A stretch of 64,000 nucleotides of DNA. Source: Leucocoprinus leucothites. Its lineage: Eukaryota; Basidiomycota; Agaricomycetes; Agaricales; Agaricaceae. The notes beneath the pieces were generated by a model. The model saw only the letters and a list, made by a program, of their open reading frames with translations. It was not told the DNA's origin and searched no databases. Below are positions 9,949-20,555 of the stretch, one piece after another; position 1 is the first letter of the stretch; every line of letters begins with the position of its first letter. The position numbers and the translations under genes are program-made. The stretch lies in contig JAACJO010000010.1 in assembly GCA_013368445.1 (NCBI GenBank), positions 1,550,001-1,614,000 on the forward strand, written 5' to 3'.

Positions 9949-11506
9949 CTACCTCATCTTTTTTTCCCCTGTCGAGGGAGTCTTCTGAACCTGTGTCTCA
10001 AGGTCAGCACCACAAGCACCAGGACAAAATTATATCTAGCAATTACGTACCTTCAGGAGGGTTTGATGAACGAGAGCATCGTCAACAACAGTTCTATCAA
10101 GCCGAATACTCAATCTACGATGACCGTTTTCCACACGATCGTCTTTAAAAAGCCCGGCAAAAAAATGGCCGATAGAAACAGCAGCTGGGCGCTCCTTGGG
10201 CTCTTTGGCCCAACATTCCTCCATCTTCTTCCATACCGTGTTGTCAAAGTGAGGACATGCTACAGGTTGGTTCGGAGTCAAACCGTCTTTGTCAATGGCC
10301 TTGGTAAGCGCTATGATATTCGTGTACTGATTAAACGGTTGAACACCAGTCATCACCTCAGGAAGGCAGGGTCAGCCAGTGGTCTAAGTCTTCGATGAGG
10401 TCTCACCTCATAGCAGGTGCAGGCAAAGGACCAGATATCACTTTTCGTTGTTGCGCTTCTCTGACCCCCAGAAAGTAGTTCGGGGGCCATCCAGTTCGCC
10501 GCTCCGACGGAAACTCCGGTTTTGGTCGCAGTGTTAACACGCGAACCGCCGAAGTCAGCAAGTAGCGCCCGTCCCTCTTCTGATACCAGGACATTTTTCT
10601 GATAACTTCGGATCAGCATTGTCGAGCTCAGAGAGGTTGCACACATGTACCGCTTTCAAGTCAGAATGCACAATGCTCAATTTATGCATATACGCAAGAC
10701 CAGATATCATATCTGACATCTAGGATATGTAAGTAGATAAGCCTAGTCAGAAAAGCGAAACGAGACGCACAAGGGGTATCCTAGGAGCGTCAGGGACATC
10801 CTTAAGATATTGCAAGAGGTCGCCGTGCTCCATCCATGGTGAAATGATGCAAACCTTGTGATATCCAACTGAACAGAGATGAACACCGTAAAACGGAAGA
10901 ATGTTCTTGTGTGACATATGAGCAGAAAGGATGGCTTCTTTTACGTGCGTCTGAAAAAATATGAGCACAGTATGGCGTGAACGAACGTTGGGGCTCGCTT
11001 TCAAAAGTTGTTCATGGGTATGGACTGTTGGGGTCTGCCGAATCGCTTTGACGCACACAACTTGATCGCCAAAGTCTCCTTTGTATATGTCTCCAAGATC
11101 GCCAGCATGTATCAAAGGATTGAAATCACAACTGACACCTTCGAGCTTAAGGCACTCTGGGAAGACCAGAGCTGTCCGAGCAAGACTTGTCAGCGTATGT
11201 AAGATCTCTTTGCGTGTGTCATTTTCCGGCAAGTCTCTTCTTTCTAGGACCTACAAATTTTGTCAGCAAATACGAATAACTACTACAACAACTGTCTTTT
11301 GCAGAAACAGTCACCCTATTGAGGAAATTAGCCATATGTTGAGCCTCTTCTCCCTCGAGCTTAGCGAGTAGTTGTCTGTTTTTGCGCTCCTTCACCAAGC
11401 CTGATAGTAGGCGATAAGACTTCTGATAATCGGGATCCATATCTTGGAACGGCTGGGAGGCTGCATTTTTGGGCTGTTTCCGTTGGACAGAGTGTGAGTT
11501 TCCCAT
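9949..11506 (-). CDS. TKL-type protein kinase, duplicated copy 2
   Basis: The same seven-exon plan as copy 1 (11506-11315, 11250-10999, 10950-10771, 10719-10651, 10598-10407, 10356-10051, 9990-9949) stays in frame and gives 410 residues. It keeps MGNSHS, the EGEEAQHMANFLNRV helix, the lysine of VCVKAIR, VHSDLKA, DFGGS and NWMAPE. Two changes stand out. The glycine loop reads HAGDLGDIYKG rather than TGGFGDIFKG. The donor of the second intron is GC (GCGAGC) instead of GTGAGT; that 48-nt intron is a multiple of three with no stop, so retention would insert 16 residues in the N-lobe. The gene may be functional but diverging, or in early decay. It converges on a dead DUF6535 copy. Confidence 0.8.
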
Positions 11507-11941
11507 TTGCAAAAGGCGAAGGGGAGTAAGCGCTGAGGGTCGGGCTGTGAGGGTCGTAAGCAACGAGATTGATTTGAAGCCAGGATTAAATATAGTTTTG
11601 ACGCCGAAGGCAGCTCTGCTGTCACAGCCTCAGACGAACACCATGATAACAAGCAAGACCATCATCATGCTTGCGTATATCAGACACCAACAAACATCAT
11701 AGGAAGAGTTATGGGGTAAAAAGCATATCAAGCAGACGCTCTTGCCGTTTAAGACGGTCCAAGATCATTAGGGTTCGTCAGGGCCCGTGATCATAATTTA
11801 TTGCACTCAAAAAGGCATTGATGGTATTGGGTACAGTACTTGATGAACACAATTTCAGGTTACAACATAAATGTGATAGATATTCGTTAGTCAATTACGC
11901 CAGTTGGTATAAGAGTTTCCACTAGACAAAAGCCACCTTAC

Positions 11942-14900
11942 TTATGTATATCCAGAAAGCCACTTCTCATAATTGTATGCAACCGATAACTCCTTTTGTC
12001 CTTCATGTAGATGCGCCTTGGCCACAAATGCCGCATAGCTATCAATGGTCTCCTCCTTACACCAATCCAGTCCCATGCCGTTGGAAGTGTCGATTGCATT
12101 GTGGTACACTTCAAGGTCTTTCCTCTCGCTACGCACTGTTTGGGCGTTGACAAACTCCTCACACTGGTCGATGTACCTGTAGCACAACATCACAACAATG
12201 AGTGGTACAGCGGTTTAAAACCCAGGGGACGCACCCTTGATACTCATCCTGCTCATCTTCCGACACAAATGGCTCCAAGAGTTGCATAGCAAGATATTCC
12301 GACGTGCTCTTGTCTGGCTGGGTGTTGACTTGAGTCTTCACAGTCTCCCCTTCGTTATTTTGTTGGTTCTGATGCCTCTTTTGCCTCTCCAACGGCGATC
12401 CAGACCCAATCCACTGTCGTACTCCCTGCACAACACTAAAACCAATTGTAAGTAACTCAACGGGGACGTCCATTCCAAACAACCCACCCAGGACCATGAG
12501 TAACGTTGCGGTAGAATCGCCTTACAAAAGGACTCTTGTATACATCTCCAGCGGTTTTACTGTCCATGTGCTCATCAGATTTGTTATGATGTGTATGGGA
12601 CGTTTTCTCATAACCTACCCTGGCAATTTCAATGTGCTGTTCATTGAATAAGCGAAATGCTTGCCCAGTGATGTGAAGAGAAGCGGCCGATAATATTCGA
12701 CCCAAAAGTCGCCTCGCACCATAACGAAATCTTTCAGTGCTTTCTCGCTCTCTTCAGTCAAGTATGGTGGTTCAAGATATTCGGGATGGTACCAATTTTG
12801 GTAGTTACCACGGATAGGCGGGAGGGGATGGGGTCGCTCGTTGTTTACGCCGAGGAATAGGTTGATAGCAGCCTGCTTATCAGCGTCTAATATCTGTCAG
12901 TAATCTACAGATCTAGAAGACAAGGTAGCCATACCGAGCAAGGAGTTTGTGTAGAACCGTCGGATATTCTCAATGATATCCCGTGAATGACTATTCCAGT
13001 GAGGCATACGGCGATAGGTTTCAACCCGGTTCACGAGGGCACTTCCGGTGTACTGCAGCGCAATTGCTGTGCTCTATAAGAAACATGAAAAGCTGAGTGA
13101 TAGAAACACCTACTGTCGCCGTGATCATGATACATTTCCGTGAGCATATCAATTGCATCTGAGTCAAAATCCAAGTTTGGTGAGTCGACAATGCCAAGAG
13201 CGTAGAGTTGATGTCCCAGCGCTCGTTTGCCAAACACAAACTGGGCAGCGTTGGTACGATCCAAACAGTCTACACAATTCGTGCGACAAATGCCGTTCTG
13301 GAGAAGGATTTTGTCCCGCCAACGAGATTGATCTCCTTCAGTGCTGTGGTTTTTATCAGAGGGCTGAACAGAAAAGTAAAACAGAAACATACCTGTACTT
13401 ATTCTCAAGCATATGCGAATAAGGTTCCTGTCCTGTATGAAAGAATCCCGTCATCTGGATGGATTCCTCTGCGATATCTTCAAGATACCCAATGACATCT
13501 CGCTCTTTACTATCAACTATACATGAGCCACCCGTTATCATACTTGAACTAAAACTCACTCTTTATGTGCACGTGCAATATCCCAAGCATGGTAAACCAT
13601 TTTCTTGCCTTCCGGTAGGAATTGATTGAGGTATTCAACACACTGGGTATACTCATCCAACAATTTCGATTCTCGTGGCACAGGTTCTCGCTTCTTGACA
13701 AGGTTGAGGATGGTTATCGGTGCACCATACCGCCTAAACAAGTCATCAAAGTGTTTGGAGGCGGCGGTATAAAATGGATCGACAACACTGACTATAATAA
13801 CAGATTCAGAATCTGTTGGAGAGTTAGATAAAATGAACATACTTTCAATGGGAGGTTTGGGAGTCATGCTATTCGTCTCTTGAACCCAAGTAACAGGTAT
13901 ACTTCCACGATATTGAACATAGCTCGTATAATTGGGACTCGGCCGCCTCCGATCGTGATGTGTGCCCTCGCTTGATCCAGAATCAGGGAAATAGAATGGC
14001 GTCGTCAGCGCCTCGGAAACAATCTGTTCCGTTTCTACCTCGTTCGCGACGTTTCCCTAGAGCCAATCAGCATTGAAATAAAGACCTACAGGTAACACGA
14101 CCATACCTCCTCATTGACACCCCTCTTGAGGTAGCGAGCACCAGCATAATGTCGTGACCTCCGAGCAATCAATGTCACGAATATGATCCGACCAAGTGCG
14201 GTGAGCTCTAACCTGAGGTCAGCTCGAGCTGAGGCATGTTATGTAATGGACATACTAGCTTGGTCAACATGTCCATGCACAAGGGGAAGAAACCAATGTG
14301 GTTTGATTGCATGATGCCTCCCATCCTCGCCCATTGACTGACAAGCAGGAGACATCATATGCAAGTTCCACGCAAACCTGTCATGGAACGGCCAAGGATC
14401 ATTCAAAATCCGCCGACAGCCGATAAGATTATGCTGTAGTGTCGAAGTAAGATCATATGTATAACTTTCAACAAACTCAGCATCTCGCTAAACAATAGAG
14501 CAAGTAGAGCGCACACCTGAAGTAAAAGTTCTTCGACATATCGACTTGCTTGAAGATATTCATCAATCGCTGCTCTTCTGCCTGCTTCTCGACCTTATGG
14601 TTGGAACACACAGGGATCATCTCCGTCTGTTCGCAGTGGAACAAATAATGACCACCAAGAAGCGCGACCACAGACCTCTTCGAAATGATAATCATGTACC
14701 ACCCGGCAGTGAAACGTATGAAACCTATACAATATAGCTCGTCGGTATCCGTGAACAGAAACCGCTAGAGAGAAAACTCACCAACTAAACCGAAAAACAC
14801 CCTGCCCTTCCCCAGCCCACCAAAGGGTTTATTCGCCTCATCCAACGCTCTCAGAGTTGAATTCATGTACTTTCCAGTATACTCTGTAGCATCCTCCACA

Positions 14901-15154
14901 ATAGTCAACTCTTCTTGTGTCGTCCTATCAATCTTCAGAATCCTGTGCCGACTCTCGGACGCATTCGAAGCAACGATGAAGAACTTTGCGCGGTTCTCAT
15001 ATAGGATGAATTTATTGAATACAGTGGGTAAACGAGCGGAACTGGACCCCAGAATCTTCGAGTCCAGTAGAGGCGTCGTTCTCGAATTTGAATTCGAGGA
15101 GCTGGCACCCTCGCTTTTCTCTGATATCTTCGAGTCGGACAGGGGCCCGTCCAT
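11942..15154 (-). CDS. FIG4: FIG4-like SAC-domain phosphoinositide phosphatase
   Basis: A multi-exon gene read from ATG 15154 (MDGPLSDSK) to TAA 11942. The N-terminal SAC part shows [24 protein letters not shown] and [11 protein letters not shown]. The catalytic region shows [19 protein letters not shown] near 13230-13290, with the CX5R signature of SAC phosphatases, followed by [19 protein letters not shown] sequence. FIG4 removes the 5-phosphate of PI(3,5)P2 and works with the PIKfyve/Fab1 kinase and VAC14 on the vacuole or endosome membrane. The hydrophilic tail after 12500 is less conserved. Exons near 14200-14450 and 12500-12900 were not resolved exactly. The last roughly 430 bp lie in the tandem duplication and have a remnant copy at 7096-7510. 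RFT1 lies 78 bp upstream on the same strand. Confidence 0.87.
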
Positions 15155-15231
15155 GATGACGAACACGAGGAGAGTGCTTTAGTGACGTAACTAGATTGGG
15201 TATATAATTGGGTCACAAGTGTGACTCTATG

Positions 15232-17033
15232 TTATGATCGAGGACGCAGGTTCCTCTTTCGCCCAGACGACATCCACCAGTAACTAAGCCATACCGCTGC
15301 TAGTGCACTCCCTAGTCCCACGTGTTGTACAACATCTATGTTCAATAACGAGCGCCTACCCTCTGCGCCAACAATCATCTTCACATTCCTTCGTTTACTG
15401 TCATACGTGATAATCCCCCTCATTGCGAGGGATACTAGCACCAAAGAAAGTGATGGTAGAGCTCGTCGGATAGAAATAATGCTTTCAGGTCCTTGACTCG
15501 GAAAGAAGGATTTAGTAAATGAGGTCGCAAATACGATCCTCGCCAAGAGATTGACAATATTCGCATAAACCAGGGAGGCATCGCCGAAGCCAAGTCGATA
15601 AAGCGAAATGGCAGAAGCGATGAACACTACAGAAAATGCGACCATCCACCTAAGAGAGAGAATTTCATCAACTTGAATACTTTGATTAAAAGCTCGGCCA
15701 TCCTCACTTGCTTTGACGATTCAGCTCCCCTGGGCCCGCTACACTAGCCACAAAGCCCTCTAGTCCCCCATTCACGGCCAACACAGGAATATACCATATC
15801 CACGCGGCTAAAATTTGAGGCGCACTAGTTGCCATATATCGTGGAGGCAACAGAATAGGAAGCAGCACCGGCAAGTAGGCTGTCCCAAAAGCGAGGAAAA
15901 ACATGGAAAGTTCCAGCTGAACTGATACGAGCGAAGTTAGAGCACTAGCTGCATCCCTGACCGCAGATTTAGCCTTCGTCCCCTGCGCAAACGTTTTCGA
16001 AAAGTAGAGCCGCATAACTTCTTCTATCGGCTGGAAGACGATACGTGCGATCAACGATCCTATGAAAACATTGAGTGTAAGACACAAGATCGGAGAGGAT
16101 ACCACATACCGTAATTTACAGCAAGAGCGTAGCCTCCCTGATCCTGCAATGGGCTGAACCACGATAGAATTAGCTTATCCCCCTCTGTCAACACATGCTT
16201 GACGATGGATTGCAACGTCATAGTTGCTGACAACCTTAACAATCGTGAATCAACTAGTCCAGTATCCTTGTCACTGCTCGATATGAGTAAACCCCGACTG
16301 CAAAGAGACAGTTGGCCACCCACCTAATGCGGGGTCGCAGCGTGTTCACACCCAAGTACCCAAGATAGACTGCCAAGCAAGCAAAACTGTAAGCCAGCTG
16401 ACCCAGCGCAAACGCCAGTAACGCGAGCTTCCCCTGGCCATCCACTTTTCTACTATCGTACAACAGGACCAGAAATGTGACGACACTTTTGGCTGTGATC
16501 CCACTTCCTTCTGCTTTCACTCTCACATTGGTCTTTAGCTGCACCATTGACCTAGACTTCCGTCAACATCACAGTTCACAGCAAAATGACAGGGATACTC
16601 ACAAATTATGGAATGGCTCCGTCAAAAGCTCGACCACCGCCGCCAAGGCATATATCCCCACTGCCTCGCGAAAGAATGCTCTCGTCTTCAGCTCCTCCCC
16701 TGCATATTTAACATATGCCCACGCAATGGTGCCAGCCAGCGGAACACCGGCTGCGATAGGCAAAAAGGACAAGTTCAGCTCCTTTGGCCCGTGAGATTTG
16801 GCCCGAAGAATAGTCGTCCTAACGCCCTCACGACTCAGAAACAAGATTGTGCTGAGTATGAGGTCGAATTGGATAGCAGCAGCTCCAAAGATCTCGGGGG
16901 AAGTCAAGCGAACTAAAGCCTGATTTAAGATGAATGTGAACAGCCTAGAGAAGAGTTGCAATCCGATAAGGGCGGTGACAGACGCGATACTAGACTTTCT
17001 GAGGGCATCCTGGGCTTTGTGCTCAGAGGACAT
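15232..17033 (-). CDS. RFT1: RFT1, dolichol-oligosaccharide translocation protein
   Basis: Five exons (17033-16603, 16551-16324, 16273-16110, 16059-15708, 15649-15232) join in frame to 530 residues. The sequence is strongly hydrophobic with about a dozen membrane segments and the RFT1 landmarks LFTFILNQALVRLTSPE near the start, EPFHN, NVRVKAEG, KLILSWFSPLQDQGGYALA and QPIEEVMRLYFSK. RFT1 is an ER membrane protein needed for Man5GlcNAc2-PP-dolichol to reach the lumenal leaflet during N-glycosylation; whether it is itself the flippase is debated. Length fits the family. The 3' end lies 78 bp from the FIG4 start on the same strand, and the 5' end faces the GEN1-like gene. Confidence 0.93.
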
Positions 17034-17652
17034 GCAGTGTGATGTGGGAGGACTTGGATGTGGCGCCGCGACACTGGAGTCTTGACGGCGTCACCAAGGT
17101 ATTTTTAGAGAGCCAAGTTTGCCAGAGTTTGTCCATCTGCGTTGCAGATCACGCGACATATTTGTGCAGGCATATAAATAATATTTTCCTAATTCTCAGG
17201 TTTCCCGGGAGCGCTCTAAGGCTTTTTATTTGCTAGCACTTGATTATAAAAAATCACGGTCAATAGAGTGAAAGTCATTCCCTAGCGTTCTCTATATCAA
17301 TTAGGAAACAATTTTAGACTAGGCATAATAAACTTGTCTGCCTATGCCACGGAATATTTTCTCCGTTAATATTGATAAATGGCTGCGCTTTTAAGATAAA
17401 GTAGGGCCATGACATCTTGCAAGAGTGCTAAAGTTCCTGGATTTTCCATGACCCGGCTCTCGACCACTTTCAAAATCGGTGCCAGCCTCAGTGACAATCG
17501 ATTCTAAAGCGCTTAATATCCAGTTTTGATTCAGATCCCGCCGATCCTCAAAAATCTCGAAAAGGCGATGGCACGATCACGTGATGAAAGTTCATTAATT
17601 AGACGCTGATTCCACTGAGTTCAGGAATCGAGGCAAGCTGAATTGACGTATC
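17034..17652. promoter_or_regulatory. Divergent promoter region, RFT1 / GEN1-like
   Basis: About 620 bp between two divergently transcribed genes. It is AT-rich around 17160-17350, with ATATAAATAATATT near 17170 and TTATAAAAAATC near 17243 as possible core elements. No ORF of note and no specific operator could be identified. Confidence 0.4.
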
Positions 17653-20427
17653 ATGGGAGTAGCAGGCCTCTGGGATGTGAGTCTCTCATCTCCAATCATA
17701 ATCTAAGGTACTGAAAATTGCCACAGATACTTAAACCAGCAGCCAAAACCCGGTCCTTGACTGAACTTGCGGTTACAGAAGGCTTCCGGGCCAACCCCAA
17801 GGGACTCAGAGGCTATCGAATAGGGATTGACGCCAGCATATGGTTCTTTCATGCAGAATATGGCAAAGAGGGCGAAAATCCTGTCTTGCGTACTCTATTC
17901 TTTCGCTGTGCGACACTCATGAAATTACCCTTCCTCCCCCTTTTCGTATTTGATGGGCCCAAACGACCCGACTTCAAACGAGGGAAGCGCATCAACAAAG
18001 CGGGTAACAAACTCATTCCTGGCATGAAGAGGATAGTTGAGGCTTTTGGTTTTGAATGGAGGACGGTACGATCTGCGTTCTCTCATCCTTTACCTTCCAG
18101 TTAATGAACACCACTTCAGGCACCTGGAGAGGCAGAAGCAGAGCTGGCATACCTCAATCGCATCGGAGTCATAGATGGAATACTTTCGGATGATGTTGAC
18201 AACTTTCTCTTTGGAGCATTAACTGTTATCCGCAAGTGAGTTAACTACGTTTTACTGTCTTTACCTATGTTAATGTCACCCCAACAGCCCAAGCAACAAT
18301 CTTTCCGGTAATAAATCCAACCCGGTCCTCAATTCGGAAGGGAAAGACGACAAGAACCATACCCGCGTCTTCCGATTCCAAGATATCCACGACCATTCCG
18401 AGATCCAACTCACTCGCGGCGGCCTCATTCTCATCGGTCTTATGAGCGGTGGCGACTACGAAGGGGGTTTAGAGCGTTGTGGCATCGCAACCGCACATGC
18501 AATCGCCCGCTGCGGGTTCGGCGACAGTCTTATCGCTGCCGCACGTACTCTTTCGCGTGAGGGCCTAGACGAATTCCTGGACAACTGGCGACAGGAACTT
18601 CGACAGGAGCTCAAAACGAACTCTCGAGGTTTTATGACACGCAAAGCACTTTCTCTTGCCAAATCAATCCCAGATACCTTTCCCAACATCGATGTTTTGC
18701 TTTCCTATGTGAATCCAGTCACATCCGAAAGCCTCGGTCATGAAGGTGCCAATCCCAAGATCACATGGTCGAAAGAGCCAAACGTTGCAGCACTCGCAAG
18801 TGCATGCGAACTCTTCTTCGAATGGGGCTACGAAGAAGCTATCGTCAAACGATTCCGCACCGTTATTTGGCCTGGCACCGTCCTCCGAATCTTACGACGA
18901 GCTGTTCTCGACGTGGACGCCCATTCAGCGCCCACTTCAACGCCACACAAATTAAAGCCCAATGATATTGATAGTGAAGACGGCTATGGAACTCCCTCAA
19001 AGATGATCGCTAAGCATTTCTCCGCTATCAAGCTGAACGACGACGAAGCCGACTCCGGGCAAGGTGAAGAATCCCCCTTAATTGTCAGTATATCCCGCGA
19101 GAGAAGGCACCCTTCCACTGACGGACTACCGGAGTATCGGCTCGAAATCGCTCCTGCCCAACTCGTCAACATGGCTATATCCGGTCTTCAAGGTCTTCGT
19201 CAGCCCGAAGGCCCAAACGAGTGGGCTTCTGACGAGGATGACCTAGACGATGAAGATGACGAGGGAGGAGGCAGAGGCAAGAAAGGCAAGGCAAAGGAAC
19301 CGGTGGATCCGATGAGTCAACTCCGTGTCTGGATGTCAGAGTGTATGGTCGATCCCGTTGAAAAACGATTAGTGAGAAACTTCCGAGATAAAAAGAACAA
19401 GAAGAGAGCGCCGGCGAGGAAAAAGAAGCAATCACAAGATGGCTCAGTGCGAACGTCGCCCGTCCGCAGGAAAAGAGCTCCAGCAAAGAAGAAACAAGAA
19501 ACTGAGGAGGAACTCTCAGACCTTCCATCGTCAGACAAAACCCAGCCCAAAGCTACTACCTCCAGCACAAGAACAAGCTCACCACCCGTTTCACGAACTT
19601 CCAACGTCGAAAGACTCCTTCCACAGACCCCTTCCAAACAAACTCCTCAGCCCTTTCCGCTCGGATTTGCATCAAGGAGAGAAGAAGAAGAGGAGAGCTC
19701 TGAAGATGAAGGCGAATTACCCACCATACCCATTCCTGCCCCTATCCCAAAGGCCAGGGCTACGGTAATAGCACAACCCAAGAAGCCATCCAACCGACCC
19801 GTTGCCTCATCCAAGACCAGTCAGGTAGCCGCCACCTTTGAAACATCTACCACTACTACTGTATCATCTATTCTCTCTTCACGAGTCATCGAGGACACCC
19901 TCGCCCTATCTGAATCCGATGAGGAACTGCCCATGGACCTATACAAATCAGTTCGACCTAAGCCACTGCAACCCACGACCTCCCATAATATACCTGGTTA
20001 TCTATCACTTTCCGACGACGATGACGTACGCAAGGCCATCACGTCGCCTGTCAAACTGAAGAAGCCAACCAACAAGAAACCGACGACACAAGCTACGCTT
20101 TCCGCTTTCGTCGGACGAAGCCATCGCAAAGTGCCTTCCATTACCCAAGACGATAGGCCTACGACCCCTCCCCTACTCAAATCTCCTCGGAAGTCGAAAT
20201 CCCACTCGTCGCCACGAAGCAAGGGGCAGGCAGCCAGCAAAGCCACCAAGGAAGGTCCCTCCATAATTGTAATCTCTGACGAGTCCGACGATGGCTACTC
20301 TGGCGTTTCTCGACCGGTTCTCGCCCCACTCCAACTAGCACGTAACCGAGCAAGAGAGAACCGCCTCGCTTCCGCTCGTTCAAAGCCCTCCACAGTCTCA
20401 GCATCCATCGTTATTGACTTGACATGA
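17653..20427 (+). CDS. GEN1/YEN1-like Holliday junction resolvase (XPG family)
   Basis: Exons 17653-17676, 17727-18065, 18120-18235 and 18288-20427 join in frame to 872 residues. The product starts MGVAGLWDIL and shows the Rad2/XPG nuclease core: IGIDASIWFFH, PLFVFDGPKRP, APGEAEAELAYLNR, ILSDDVDNFLFGA and GLMSGGDYEGGLERCG, carrying the acidic residues that hold two metal ions. A helix-hairpin-helix follows. The APGEAEAE motif and single compact nuclease core without the long XPG spacer favour GEN1/YEN1 over FEN1, EXO1 or XPG. Such enzymes cut Holliday junctions symmetrically. The C-terminal roughly 450 residues are low complexity, acidic, Lys- and Ser-Pro-rich, and probably disordered and phosphorylated. 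Yeast Yen1 is controlled by CDK in a tail of this kind, so similar control here is inference. Confidence 0.9.
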
Positions 20428-20555
20428 CCTGATGACAATTTTACAAGACATGTAGAATAGTATATAAATCGCTTGTCCTACTGTACACTAGTAAACTCCT
20501 ATCCAAGAACTGACCACTACATACTTACTGGTTGTTCTACGCTCACCAAATACAC

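Larger units (their letters stand above)
7526..12372. repeat. Tandem duplication unit 2 (about 4.9 kb)
   Basis: Direct repeat of 2632-7512, separated from it by only about 15 bp. It contains the DUF6535 pseudogene, the second kinase and the true 3' end of FIG4. Because the FIG4 part is continuous with the rest of that gene here, the right edge of unit 2 is the ancestral junction and the left edge of unit 1 is the other ancestral border. The gene content does not say which unit's DUF6535 sequence is older. Confidence 0.9.

Noticed and set aside
9769..10398. Plus-strand frame of 209 codons
   Set aside because: It is antisense to the last exons of kinase copy 2, whose motifs and splice sites are clear, and it shows no domain of its own.
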